From Poa pratensis (taxonomy: Eukaryota; Streptophyta; Magnoliopsida; Poales; Poaceae), in the NCBI GenBank assembly GCA_947311845.1, contig CAMZMU010000071.1:18788181-18852180 (forward strand): DNA of 64,000 nucleotides, read 5' to 3'. The translations under genes were made by a program, and so were the position numbers. Of the stretch, positions 46,193 through 56,096 are shown one piece after another. How positions within the stretch are numbered: the first letter of the stretch is position 1; each line of letters starts with the position of its first letter. Below the pieces are notes generated by a model, which saw only the letters and a program-made list of their open reading frames with translations, was not told the DNA's origin and did no database searches.

Positions 46193-49100
46193 CTAATCAT
46201 CACTCTCATAGTTAAGTCCTGGGTTGTCATCATCACTATCAACATCACTATCAACATCACTATCACGAGTGTTGTATATTGGAACCTCCTCGCACGGTGG
46301 AGGCTCATCATCGTCATCACTATCACTCTGTAACTTGTTGAGCATATCTATATCCTTTAGATTCACCACTACGTCACCACCTGTTTGTGCATTGTCCTCG
46401 CGGTCCTCAAGACCTTGTATGCCAAAGTCCCCAAAGGTTTGTTCCTCTTGATAGAAAATCCCCTCGTATGTTTTAGGGTCAATGTTGTTGTAATCGTCTT
46501 CGGAGGGCATGGGTAGCTTACCACGTGGCGATACATGGAACACGACTTCCCAACCAATGAGTCCCTCTTTCTTGCATGGGTAGGGCAAATAATAAACTTG
46601 AAAGGCTTGGTGAGCCACAACAAAGACATCGGATCCATTGTAGGTGGTTGAAGGCTTAACTTCAACTAACCCAATGGAAGGGGTACTTTTGGTTCCATGC
46701 TCAGGGTCGAACCAGTGGCATTTGAACACAACAAGCTTGAGTGATATGTTCGTGTTATTGAACGTCAGCTCATATACGTTCTGTAACCTTCCGTAGTAAT
46801 CATAATTACCGGCTCCTTTGGTGAAGACCCCGGTATTTATAGTCTTTGCATTAGGCCGACTGTTCTGGTGATGCTCTGTATGGAAGCGGTACCCATTCAC
46901 ATCATACTTCTCATACTTCTCGACTCTACGGTTACAACCTTGGGAGACACATCTCAACTCATCTGACATCACAACGTTGGCATCAGCTCCCTACAAGTAC
47001 AAATTGTTTTGTGCATTAGTAAGAGGGATAATACACGAATTGCAAGGTAGAAGGGACAGGTTTGAAATTACCTTTTCCCTGAACCAAACCGTGAATTTTT
47101 TCTTTCCGGGGGCAGGCTCTTTCAAAAGAGTGTCCAACGCGGCTTCATTGGGTCCATCTGATGTTCCCGACCACATTTCATCCGTGAATTGACTAAAAGG
47201 AGAAAATACGTATTAGAACGAAATCATGATAGTAGTTGCAAAGTAATTTGTTCCCCATTTTACCTAAGGAAACTGCCCTCTTCTCCCTGCTCGTCGTGGG
47301 TCACTTCCTTCATGTTCATAAGCACATAGAGCATTATGCACTCCAGCTCATCATTGGTCAAGTTATACCTTGTTGGGCCACCGCTCTTGCCACCGGGACA
47401 CTGGAAGAGGACGAGCTTGGGGTCTCGCTTGGGCTCGTCGACATTGTACCGAGAGGCCTGGTTATGCATAGTGGGAACATCATCGGGGTAGTACGTTAGC
47501 CTGGCGTCTGCCATCTCCTGAAGGATAGTTGCCTCGGCTATGGATGACTCAATCTTATTTTTGTTTCCACATTTGGTTCGAATATACTTAAACTCTCTCT
47601 CAATACAAAACTGCCAACGAAACTGCACCGGTCCACCCAAGAGTACCTCATTCGCAAGATGCACAACAAGATGTGCCATCGGAGTAAAGAAGCCTGGCGG
47701 AAATATCGTCTCTAAGTTGCACAGCAACTCCGGCACTAGTTCATGCAGCTTCTGAATAATCAGGGGACATACTTGCTTAGCACAGAGCGTGCGGAAGAAA
47801 TGGCTCAACTCCGCGAGCACTCGCCAGACACGGTCGGGGAGATACCCTCGAACCATCACCGGTAGCAGCCGCTCAATCCATATATGATAGTCGTGACTCT
47901 TGAGCCCGGTGACTTTTGCCGATTGTATATTGACTCCCTTACTTATATTCGAACAATAGCCATCAGGGAACATCACGACGAATTTGAGCCAATGGAATGC
48001 CTCAGACCTTTGCATACTATTAAGGCAGAAGTCAGCATGCGGCTTGAACCAGTTCTTTTGACGGCCTTCAGGAGGCTTCATGTGCATTCTCTCCCTATCA
48101 CAGAGCTTCTTAACATCAACTCTAGCCTTAACATTATCCTTCGACTTCGGGAATGTTCAGGATTGTGTGAAAGAGGGACTCTCCAACATTCTTTTCGGTG
48201 TGCATCACATCGATGCTATGGGGAAGTTCGAGGTCCTTGTAATATTCGAGTTGCGTCAAGCCTGCCACGTGAGTCCAGTTGTGCGACACACCATATCCCA
48301 CATATCGTGGGCCTTTTCTCCCAGCAGGCACGAGAGCACTTAGCTCGGCGTCAACAGCTGCACCATCGAAAGTTGGTATCGCTTTTTCTTCACGCTCAAC
48401 TCTGCCCTTCTTGAAGTTCTTTTTGTCTTCTCTAAACGGATGCCCTCTTTTGAGGAACTTTCGATGTGTGTCAAACGCGGAATACTTCCGTCCCGCCGTT
48501 AGCCACATGAACTCAAGTCGGTTCCTGCACACTGGGCATGGCCACTTACCAGCTGTACACCATCCGCAGAATAGGGCGTACCCGGGCATGTCATGCATGG
48601 AATTGTGATACCAAACTTTCATCAAGAAGTTTGTCTTCGATGCACGATCATATGTCAACGTCCCGTGGTGCCAAGAGTGGTTCAGATCATCCACAATTGG
48701 CTGCATGTACATACTTAAATTCTTCCCCGGATATTCAGGACCTGGAATGATCAGCGAGAGGAACATGGTCTTCTTTTGCATTAGGGCTCCAGGAGGGAGA
48801 TTGAGCGGAATAACAAACACGGGCCAGCAGCTGTACGCGGTAGTCGACAAACCATATGGATTGAATCCATCGGTTGCTATCGCGATTCTCACGTTTCGAG
48901 CATCTGCTGCCTCATCGGGGTGGTTCGCATCAAAGTTCTTCCATGCCGTACCATCAGATGGATGTCCCATCAATTCCCGGTCGTGCTCATCCTTGTATCT
49001 CTTCCCCGTTTTGTGCCATTGCATCTGTGTGGCAGACTCTTTGTTCATGTAAAGCCGCTTGATTCTTTGTATGAATGGGAGGTAACGAAGAATCTTAATG

Positions 49101-49905
49101 GCGACATTTGACTGCGTCTTCGTACCATCGGTCCTTTTACCACATGATACCTAGAGGCCTTACACAAGATACAGTACTTGTCATTGGCAAACTGTTTCCA
49201 AAACAAAAGGCATCCTTTTGGACAACAATCTATCTTCTGATAATCCATGCTGAGATCTCGCAGGATTTTCTTCGTTTCGTACATGCTTTGAGGCAGACAA
49301 TGCCCTTCAGGCAACAGGTTACCAGTTGTTTGCAGATGCGCTTCAAAGCATGAACGGGTGCTGCCATACTGGAGCTTGTTGGCTAGTGCTTGCGAGATGG
49401 CATCGAGCTGAGAAACTTTTGCACCCTCGTACAGAGGCCTCTGAGACGAGGCCATCATATGAAAGAAGGCCTTCGCGGTTGGCTCTGGGTCCTCCGGTTC
49501 ACGCGGTTCCTCCGGTTCTGGAGGTTCCTCCGGTTCCTCCTGTGATGGTGGCGAATCTGGCATGTCGCCAGCACGGAGATCATCTAGCCAGTTTCTAATC
49601 CCATCATCTTCATTGCCATTGATCCGCTGCCGCATCACCCTGCCACTCTCGCGCTCGTACTCATCAAAGTTGACTGTCGTCACGAAGTTCGGCATATACC
49701 CACGAGAGAAGAGGTGTTTAATCATATCATCCTTTCCCTGACGTGTACGAAACTTGCAACGAGGGCAAGGGCACTGTCCACGAGCGCCTGACTCTGAACC
49801 CTTACGCGCTAACTCCTTCACTAACAAATGCGTCTTCCATACCCACTCATCTGTTTTGTCAACCAAACTAGTTCGGCCACTGTACATCCACCCATTATCT
49901 GCCAT
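46193..49905 (-). CDS. TNP2-like CACTA transposase (frameshifted)
   Basis: En/Spm TNP2 transposase, which cuts the element ends. Exons 49905-47264, 47192-47072 and 46990-46193 with GT-AG borders. In order: N-terminal MADNGWMYSGRTSLVDKTDE with CPCPRCKFRTR, Transposase_21 core (ARNVRIAIATDGFNPYGLST, MHDMPGYALFCGWCTAGKWP, ELPHSIDVMHTEKNV), DUF4218-type part (WKFV/FPPGFFTPMAHLVVHL), DUF4216 (YDYYGRLQNVYELTF) and an acidic tail. Two frame breaks occur, near 49130 (one G lost from a run) and near 48140. Otherwise full length, so the element may be recently active or intact in reality. Confidence 0.88.
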
Positions 49906-50069
49906 CCTCTGCTGCTTTACTGTGAGCCAAATAATAATAACATGAAATTAAATGCATCATATTTTTATTTTCTTGCATGCAATGTCACCATTTTATTACG
50001 GCCAAATTTTATCTTTTACAACATGCAAGGGTTCACATACACTTCTAATAGGTAGGGGCCTATCCCGCC

Positions 50070-50277
50070 CGAGTACGTGTAGATCGAGTCGTGTCCCATG
50101 TTCTACCCCGACCCGAGACGGAATTTCGGCAGCACCTCCCCGCTGTTCTTCAGAATACACGTCTCGAGCTTGTCAAGCCGAGAGGGTGTGCATCCGAAGA
50201 ACAACAGGGAGGTGCTGCCGAAATTCCGTCTCAGGAAGGGGTAGAACGTGGAACACGACCCGATCTACACGTACTCG
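50070..50277. repeat. Long hairpin in CACTA 2
   Basis: CGAGTACGTGTAGATCG at 50070 pairs with CGATCTACACGTACTCG ending 50277. Pairing continues with few mismatches through GACGGAATTTCGGCAGCACC and its complement at about 50210-50230, around a loop near 50150-50197. The arms are about 80 bp. A smaller stem (TATAAATATGCA / TGCATATTTATA) follows at 50313-50350. It lies between TNP2 and the AP2-like ORF. Confidence 0.85.
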
Positions 50278-50795
50278 GACTGTCCAACAGGACAACCCGG
50301 AAGTGTTACGGTTATAAATATGCAAAGATGGACAATCCTGCATATTTATAAATTTGTAACCCTTCCGGATGGGATCTGACTCGGGTTACGCGACTGACTT
50401 GGTGATCTAGACCAAAATAAACCTATGCAGCAAGAGAGGCGAAAGATTTATACCCTCGAAGCGTGATCGGTGGCCGGAGAAGGTCGAGGACGTGCTCCGG
50501 AAGAGGGCGACAAACAAAGGGCACCGAGGCGGCCCCTCCTAATCTGGAGAAGCCGCGACGATGCGCGGGCCGACGGTGCTGGCTGGCGGGAAGCTACGTC
50601 ATCTAAAAAGTACAAACAATCGAAATATATAAGCAAATATCCCTCCATTTTACCTAATAATTAAATATAAAACAGAATAAACCATAGAACGATGTAACCA
50701 TATTAGCTAAACATAACACATATAGACAAGTAGCACAATAATACATAGGTAGCATGCATGATAAGTCTAGCAGTACAACAGGTAGCAAGATAAGT

Positions 50796-51342
50796 CTAGT
50801 AGTACGACAGTAGGATGATAGACATCCTAAACTCGACTCGCGCCGGTGTCAGTGACGTCGTCCAAGCGGTCCCACAAGAGGACAGGCTGCTGCTAGAGTC
50901 CTCGCCCTGCTGCTGCGTGCCGGAGGGGCCGGCCTCGCCCTGCCCGCGCTGCTGCCGGCTCTCGCTGAAGACCTGGTACTGGACCGCCATCACCTGGGGA
51001 TCAAGGAGGAGATCCTTGACCAAGGGGTCATCCTCCTCGCGCTGGTGGCGCGCCCTGAGCAGCCTCTCTGCCTGTCGGTGCTCCCTCTCCTCGGCCCGTC
51101 GCGATCCTCATGCCATCTGGCGCTAACAAATGCGCCACGCGCCGCTCATCCTCAAAGTTGAGGATCGCTCTCGCCCCAAAGTGCTGGACCGCCGCGCAGT
51201 CGTAGGCGCGGGCCGCCTGCCACGGGCACCTGAAAGTACCAAGCTGGATCTTCCTGTGATCCACTGTGATCTGAGCTGCCCAAGTCGGGATCTTCGTGTG
51301 TCTCCGATGAACACCGCGAAACTTTCGCTCCGGCTCCGACAT
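50796..51342 (-). CDS. AP2/ERF-like DNA-binding ORF inside CACTA 2
   Basis: After MSEPERK comes a 60-residue AP2-like domain: FRGVHRRHTKIPTWAAQI, then IQLGTFRCPWQAARAYDCAA and FGARAILNFED, matching the YRG, WLGTF, AARAYD and LNF landmarks. It is divergent: Trp-Leu in WLGTF is Gln-Leu, and the sheet position Val/Ala is Ala, closer to ERF than DREB type. The first frame stops at 51028. A frame change near 51090 leads to a basic helical stretch (REHRQAERLLRARHQREEDD) and a Gln/Ser-rich tail ending at 50796, so one indel probably splits a protein of about 180 residues. It is close to the TNP2 gene and in the same direction. It could be the element's own DNA-binding protein or a captured host domain. 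Confidence 0.7.
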
Positions 51343-51699
51343 GATACTTAGTTAAGCAAAAGCATTTGATACACGGGTTAGTCAAGGAAGCATAGATAAA
51401 AAAAAAGCAGGCCTACGTGAGACAACATCGATTGTACAACATATATTGCATACACCAAAATTTGCTCACTGTTTTAATAAACCTAAAACTTAATCAACTA
51501 CACATATACACAGTGAGGAAGAATAAACCTAAAATTTACTATCAATCTACTAATTGTAAACCTAACAAACACTTAAAATCTACTAATTCTAATACTAAAA
51601 CTACCATTTTACAACTAACAGTGGCACTAACCCTAAAACTAACACACACAAACTAACACACACTAACTCTAAAACTATTAATTTGCAAAACAAATGAAC

Positions 51700-52205
51700 A
51701 AACCTTGGAGGAGCTTCGGTGGTGTGGAGATGCGGTGGAGGAGCGGCCGGAGAGGAGGCACTGTGGGCGACGGAGGAGCTGCGGGGAGGAGGCGGCCGGG
51801 GCGCGGGGAGGAGGGGGCTGCGCAGGGGAGGAGGCGGGCTGTGTGGGCGGGCGGACGGCGCGGGGAGGAGGCGGCCGGGCGCGGGAAGGAGGCAGGCGGT
51901 GTGGGCAGGCGACGCCGGGGAGGAGACGGCCGGGGAACGGGGAGGAGGCGGCCGGGGCGCGGGGAGGAGGCGGGCTGCGCAGGGGAGGAGGCGGGCTGTG
52001 TGGGCGGGCGGACGGCGCGGGGAGGAGGCGGCCGGGGCGCGGGAAGGAGGCAGGCGGTGTGGGCAGGCGACGCCGGGGAGGAGACGGCCGGGGAACGGGG
52101 AGGAGGCGGCCGGGGCGCGGAGAGGAGGCGGCGGCGGATCGAGGAGGAGGCGGGCGGTGTGGGCTGGGTTGTGTGGTTGGGGACGAGCGTGCGGCCGCGC
52201 GGTTT
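51700..52205. repeat. GGAGGAGGCGG minisatellite
   Basis: A G-rich block of about 180 bp (GGAGGAGGCGGCCGGGGCGC..., GGCTGTGTGGGCGGGCGG) is duplicated around 51830-52130. All long frames here, on both strands, are low-complexity and not genes. Confidence 0.8.
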
Positions 52206-52224
52206 TGGTTAAGTGGATAAGCAT

Positions 52225-52251
52225 ACGCCGACGGCAATGCCGTCGGCGTAT
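52225..52251. repeat. Isolated CACTA 2 subterminal palindrome
   Basis: TACGCCGACGG, a 5-nt loop, then CCGTCGGCGTA. It is the innermost unit of the right array, separated from it by the inserted cassette at 52292-53764. Confidence 0.85.
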
Positions 52252-52435
52252 GTGTTCTGAATTTCTTCCTTTTTTATAAACAAATAAAATATTATTTATT
52301 TCTCCATATAATATTTATTTATTTATTTCTCCATATAATATTTAATGTAGTTATAATTTATATATATATTGGACCTATAATTGCCCTCCCAATTTCAGTA
52401 TCCCACCCCCGTAAAATAACGGTCTTGTGCCGCAG

Positions 52436-52563
52436 GAGGAAGCTGAGAATGAACAGAAGCGTCTTGAGAAGCAAGCTTCTTTGATGCAGCGCTTTTTCAA
52501 AAGTAAGGACAGTGAAAAACATGATAAATCTGGAGAGGATAACTCAGGTGCTTGCTCTGTCGC
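52436..52563 (+). pseudogene. Captured exon, CAF-1 large subunit (FAS1)-like
   Basis: After the acceptor-like TTGTGCCGCAG the frame reads EEAENEQKRLEKQASLMQRF and FKSKDSEKHDKSGEDNSG. This resembles the charged KQASLMERF-type region of plant FAS1/CAF-1 p150, a histone H3-H4 chaperone (recalled, not searched). Only one exon end is present. It then runs into the repeat array. Confidence 0.45.
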
Positions 52564-53562
52564 CCGAAAGGGGAGTTTTCACCTCTAAGTGCAGGAACTC
52601 ACTAGAGAGAAAGTGAAGCCGGTGAAGCCGGTCACACCTACGAGTAGGATATTGCACATTTACAACACACAACACACTTGTATACATACGGTATGGCACA
52701 ACCTAGGTTTGGGTGGGGTTCCGACGCTCCGGGGCCCCGCTTCGGCGAAACCCTGAATCCGCTGGAAAAACCCTAACGTTTCCGTCTACCCCCATAGACG
52801 TGCGTCGAAAGGGGGTAGCCCGGTGGACTTTTTTGCTTGGTTGCGTTAGGTTATGCCATAGGAACATCATAAACCAAAGTCTACCCCAAATCGACACAAG
52901 ATTCCATCCGGTTCGCCCGAAAGGGGAGTTTTCACCTCTAAGTGCAGGAACTACTAGAGAGAAAGTGAAGCCGGTCACACCTACGAGTAGGATATTGCAC
53001 ATTTACGACACACAACACACTTGTATACATACGGTATGGCACAACCTAGGTTTGGGTGGGGTTCCGACGCTCCGGGGCCCCGCTTCGGCGAAACCCTGAA
53101 TCCGCTGGAAAAACCCTAACGTTTCCGTCTACCCCCATAGACGTGCGTCGAAAGGGGTAGCCCGGTGGACTTTTTTGCTTGGTTGCGTTAGGTTATGCCA
53201 TAGGAACATCATAAACCAAAGTCTACCCCAAATCGACACAAGATTCCATCCAGTTCGCCCGAAAGGGGAGTTTTCACCTCTAAGTGCAGGAACTCACTAG
53301 AGAGAAAGTGAAGCCGGTGAAGCCGGTCACACCTACGAGTAGGATATTGCACATTTACAACACACAACACACTTGTATACATACGGTATGGCACAACCTA
53401 GGTTTGGGTGGGGTTCCGACGCTCCGGGGCCCCGCTTCGGCGAAACCCTGAATCCGCTGGAAAAACCCTAACGTTTCCGTCTACCCCCATAGACGTGCGT
53501 CGAAAGGGGTTAGCCCAGTGGACTTTTTTGCTTGGTTGCGTTAGGTTAGGCCATAGGAAGGT
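52561..53562 (+). repeat. Three-fold tandem repeat, about 345-bp unit
   Basis: CGCCCGAAAGGGGAGTTTTC starts at 52561, 52914 and 53256 (periods 353 and 342). Copies differ by small indels and a few substitutions; the third ends early near 53560. The unit includes CCGACGCTCCGGGGCCCCGC and may derive from the captured gene's intron. Confidence 0.95.
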
Positions 53563-53789
53563 ATTTTACATGTGTTGTTTTTATTTATTTTACATGTATA
53601 TGTTGTAGGGTTGGGTTACGGGAAACTCGAACCGTTATTTTACGGGGGTGGGATACTGAAATTAGGAGGGCAATTATAGGTCCAATATATATATAAATTA
53701 TAACTACATTAAATATTATATGGAGAAATAAATAAATAAATATTATATGGAGAAATAAATAAATTTTATACAAATTGGAAGTACACGTG

Positions 53790-54031
53790 TACCGTCGGCG
53801 TATCGACGCAGCTGGACGTATTTGTTCTTTCCGTCACGGCGTCCTTTTGTACGCCGACGGCACGTTTTATGCCGACGGCTGCCGTCGGCCTTACCTGGGT
53901 ACGCCGACGGCGCTTCGTACGCCGACGGCTGTTTCGACGGATGCCCTAGCTCGTGCTGTACGCCGACGGCCCCGACATTTAGCCGTCGGCGTACGACGCG
54001 GCCGTCGGCGTAGTGTGGCTTTCCCGTAGTG
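53790..54031. repeat. CACTA 2 right subterminal array
   Basis: Nine GCCGAC/GTCGGC sites in TACGCCGACGG context in about 230 bp, ending at the terminus TTTCCCGTAGTG. Confidence 0.9.
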
Positions 54032-54034
54032 ACT

Positions 54035-55958
54035 GAACCAAACCCCACCAACTCAGTTCATTTTGCACAAAGACATGGCACAGTCATAGCGGTGTCCCAT
54101 GCTCTGTTGGAGGTCACTGGTTTGAGTTCCACGCCACTTTTTACGTTTTTTGAGGATGGTACGAGATCTAATACCGAGCATTTTGATATTTATGAGTTCA
54201 AATGCCCAAACTTGATAAATTGTCCGTATCTCTTATTTGATTTTGCATGAAGACATGGCACTGTCGTAGCATTTCCTGTTGGAGTTCATGGGTTATGTTG
54301 AAGTGTATATGGATTGTCTAACCCTTTCCATCAATTCGGAATGTTGATTGTGTTGCCTTGTGCGTGGAACTTGTCATGATATCAGAGCCTTAGTCCTCTC
54401 ATGTGTGACTTGAACAGATCGGCACATGCATAGAAATCTCAAAGGTATGCCTCAATACGCCTATACATGGATATAGAGGGGGCAACGATAATTTTTGGAT
54501 AAAGCGCGAAACTCAGGGCTCAAACTTGAGACCTGCGGCTCTAATACGATGACAAGTTTCATGCATATCTAGCTCAACCAAAACTCCGAACTGATAAAAA
54601 AGGGTTAGATAATCCACCCATACACTTTAACAGGTTTGAGTTCCACGCCGTATTTTTTCTTGAATCCGCGGCATGATGAGTGCGTGCATGACCGTACTAA
54701 GGCCATACCGACATAGCACTACATCACCACCATTGTCGTGGAGTTCAAAATCTAATTAACGCTTCCTTTGAAATTAATGTTGAGTTCCAAATTTTGGGCG
54801 GTATATTTTCTGGTATCCGTAAATTCTGGGCCCTCTCTAAAATTAATGCTGATTTGTGCTGGTTGTAACTGTTATATTTTCTGTTCTAAGATGTACATTG
54901 ATGTCCCATGTACTGTTGGATGGTTAAGCTCCGTAATCCCATGTAATATGGTAGCTGAACTTATGCAGCTTATATATGGAATGGAGTTATGTGTGTGGCA
55001 AGAAAGAAGAGTTGCCTGAAGGTCTCATGTGAAACTGCTCTGGAGGCTCAGGATATCCACCGCTCACTGTCCAGCTTTGAAGACCTCCGATCAGCACGAA
55101 AATGGCAAACCACAACCAGTTGGACGTCAAAGGCTTATCATAGACGTCCAACCACTTCGCGATTCGTTCTGCATTGTTTGACCAATGTGAATGCAGTACC
55201 GTTGCTAGGCCCGCATACATAATTAGTTTATTAGCGTAATGTTGGTTTATGTCCTGCTCCTAGCATTATCCTCCTTTTGTTTCTGCTTGGCGATGTATGC
55301 CTGCGACTGGAAACTACATCTGCCTCGTTCTGTAAATTTGATGTTATGTATCACCAAAAATTTGTATTATGCATTAACGCAGCAGCAAAATCTTCAGACT
55401 ATGCATGCACAAGAACTTTTGTATTATGCACTAACAAAAAATGTATTATGAATTGACAAAACATTTTGAGAAATTTTTAATTATGCAATAACAGAAAACT
55501 GTATTTTTAATTAACAAACATTTTTTGATTATGCATTAACAAAAAAATCAGATTATGTATTAAAAAATGTATTATGCATTAGCAATATCAATATCAATAT
55601 CAATATCAATATTTGTCACTAGGCAGAAAACAACCTTTATTCAGGCAAGCGGTCGGGCAGAAAATTTAGCTAACAACGCGAATGAATGGCCATGATAGGT
55701 GTTGGACATCAGCCAGGTGTGGAATCGCCGCGTCGTGATCAGCATGACAAACCTGAATACCCAACGAGCTTGACCAGAATGGCGGGCACAATTGATTCAG
55801 CGGAAAGCGCAAGGGGGTGACAACATCACAAGTTTAGATTGGGTCAGAATAAACCAAAATAAGAAACATTTTCTTTTATCAATCTTGTTTGGAATACAAT
55901 GGAGTTCTTTGAATTTTTCCCTGAACAACGAGTAACGCAGTTGACACAAATGGGACAA
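54035..55958. other. Intergenic, with a possible NB-LRR tail remnant
   Basis: No coding sequence recognised. 55016-55066 resembles the NB-LRR 3' flank at 9129-9186. 55340-55620 is rich in ATTATGCATTAACAAAAA reiterations and (ATCAAT)n at about 55582-55612. Confidence 0.5.
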
Positions 55959-56096
55959 TCATTTGGGAGAATATACAGTGGCTAAGCCCTGGTGCACTGT
56001 TATTTGAACAGAAGGTCCATAAGCCATCAAATCTTGATGCTGGTTTCTGCCGTACGTTCCTTCTCCTCTGGCAATGACCTCCCCGTCCACATCTAA

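Larger units (their letters stand above)
52292..53764 (+). mobile_element. Inverted-repeat cassette nested in CACTA 2
   Basis: Arms of about 130 bp at 52292-52422 and 53632-53764 are near-perfect inverted copies (ATTTATTTCTCCATATAATA ... GTAAAATAACGG). Between them lie a host-like exon and a three-fold repeat. The long inverted ends suggest a Mutator-like or foldback gene-carrying element. I found no clean target duplication. Confidence 0.6.
45440..54031 (-). mobile_element. CACTA transposon 2
   Basis: Ends CACTACGGAAACCCAC and, read inward from the right, CACTACGGGAAAGCCAC. The 3-bp duplication ACT is at 45437-45439 and 54032-54034. Length 8592 bp. Genes read leftwards: an AP2-like ORF (51342) and TNP2 (49905-46193). 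Subterminal repeats are TACGCCGACGG and its complement. The left end has one G fewer than the right. It lies 97 bp past the methylesterase stop. Confidence 0.95.

Noticed and set aside
51601..52279. Pro/Arg- or Gly-rich proteins of 170-207 residues
   Set aside because: Overlapping frames on both strands of a G-rich minisatellite; composition effect only.
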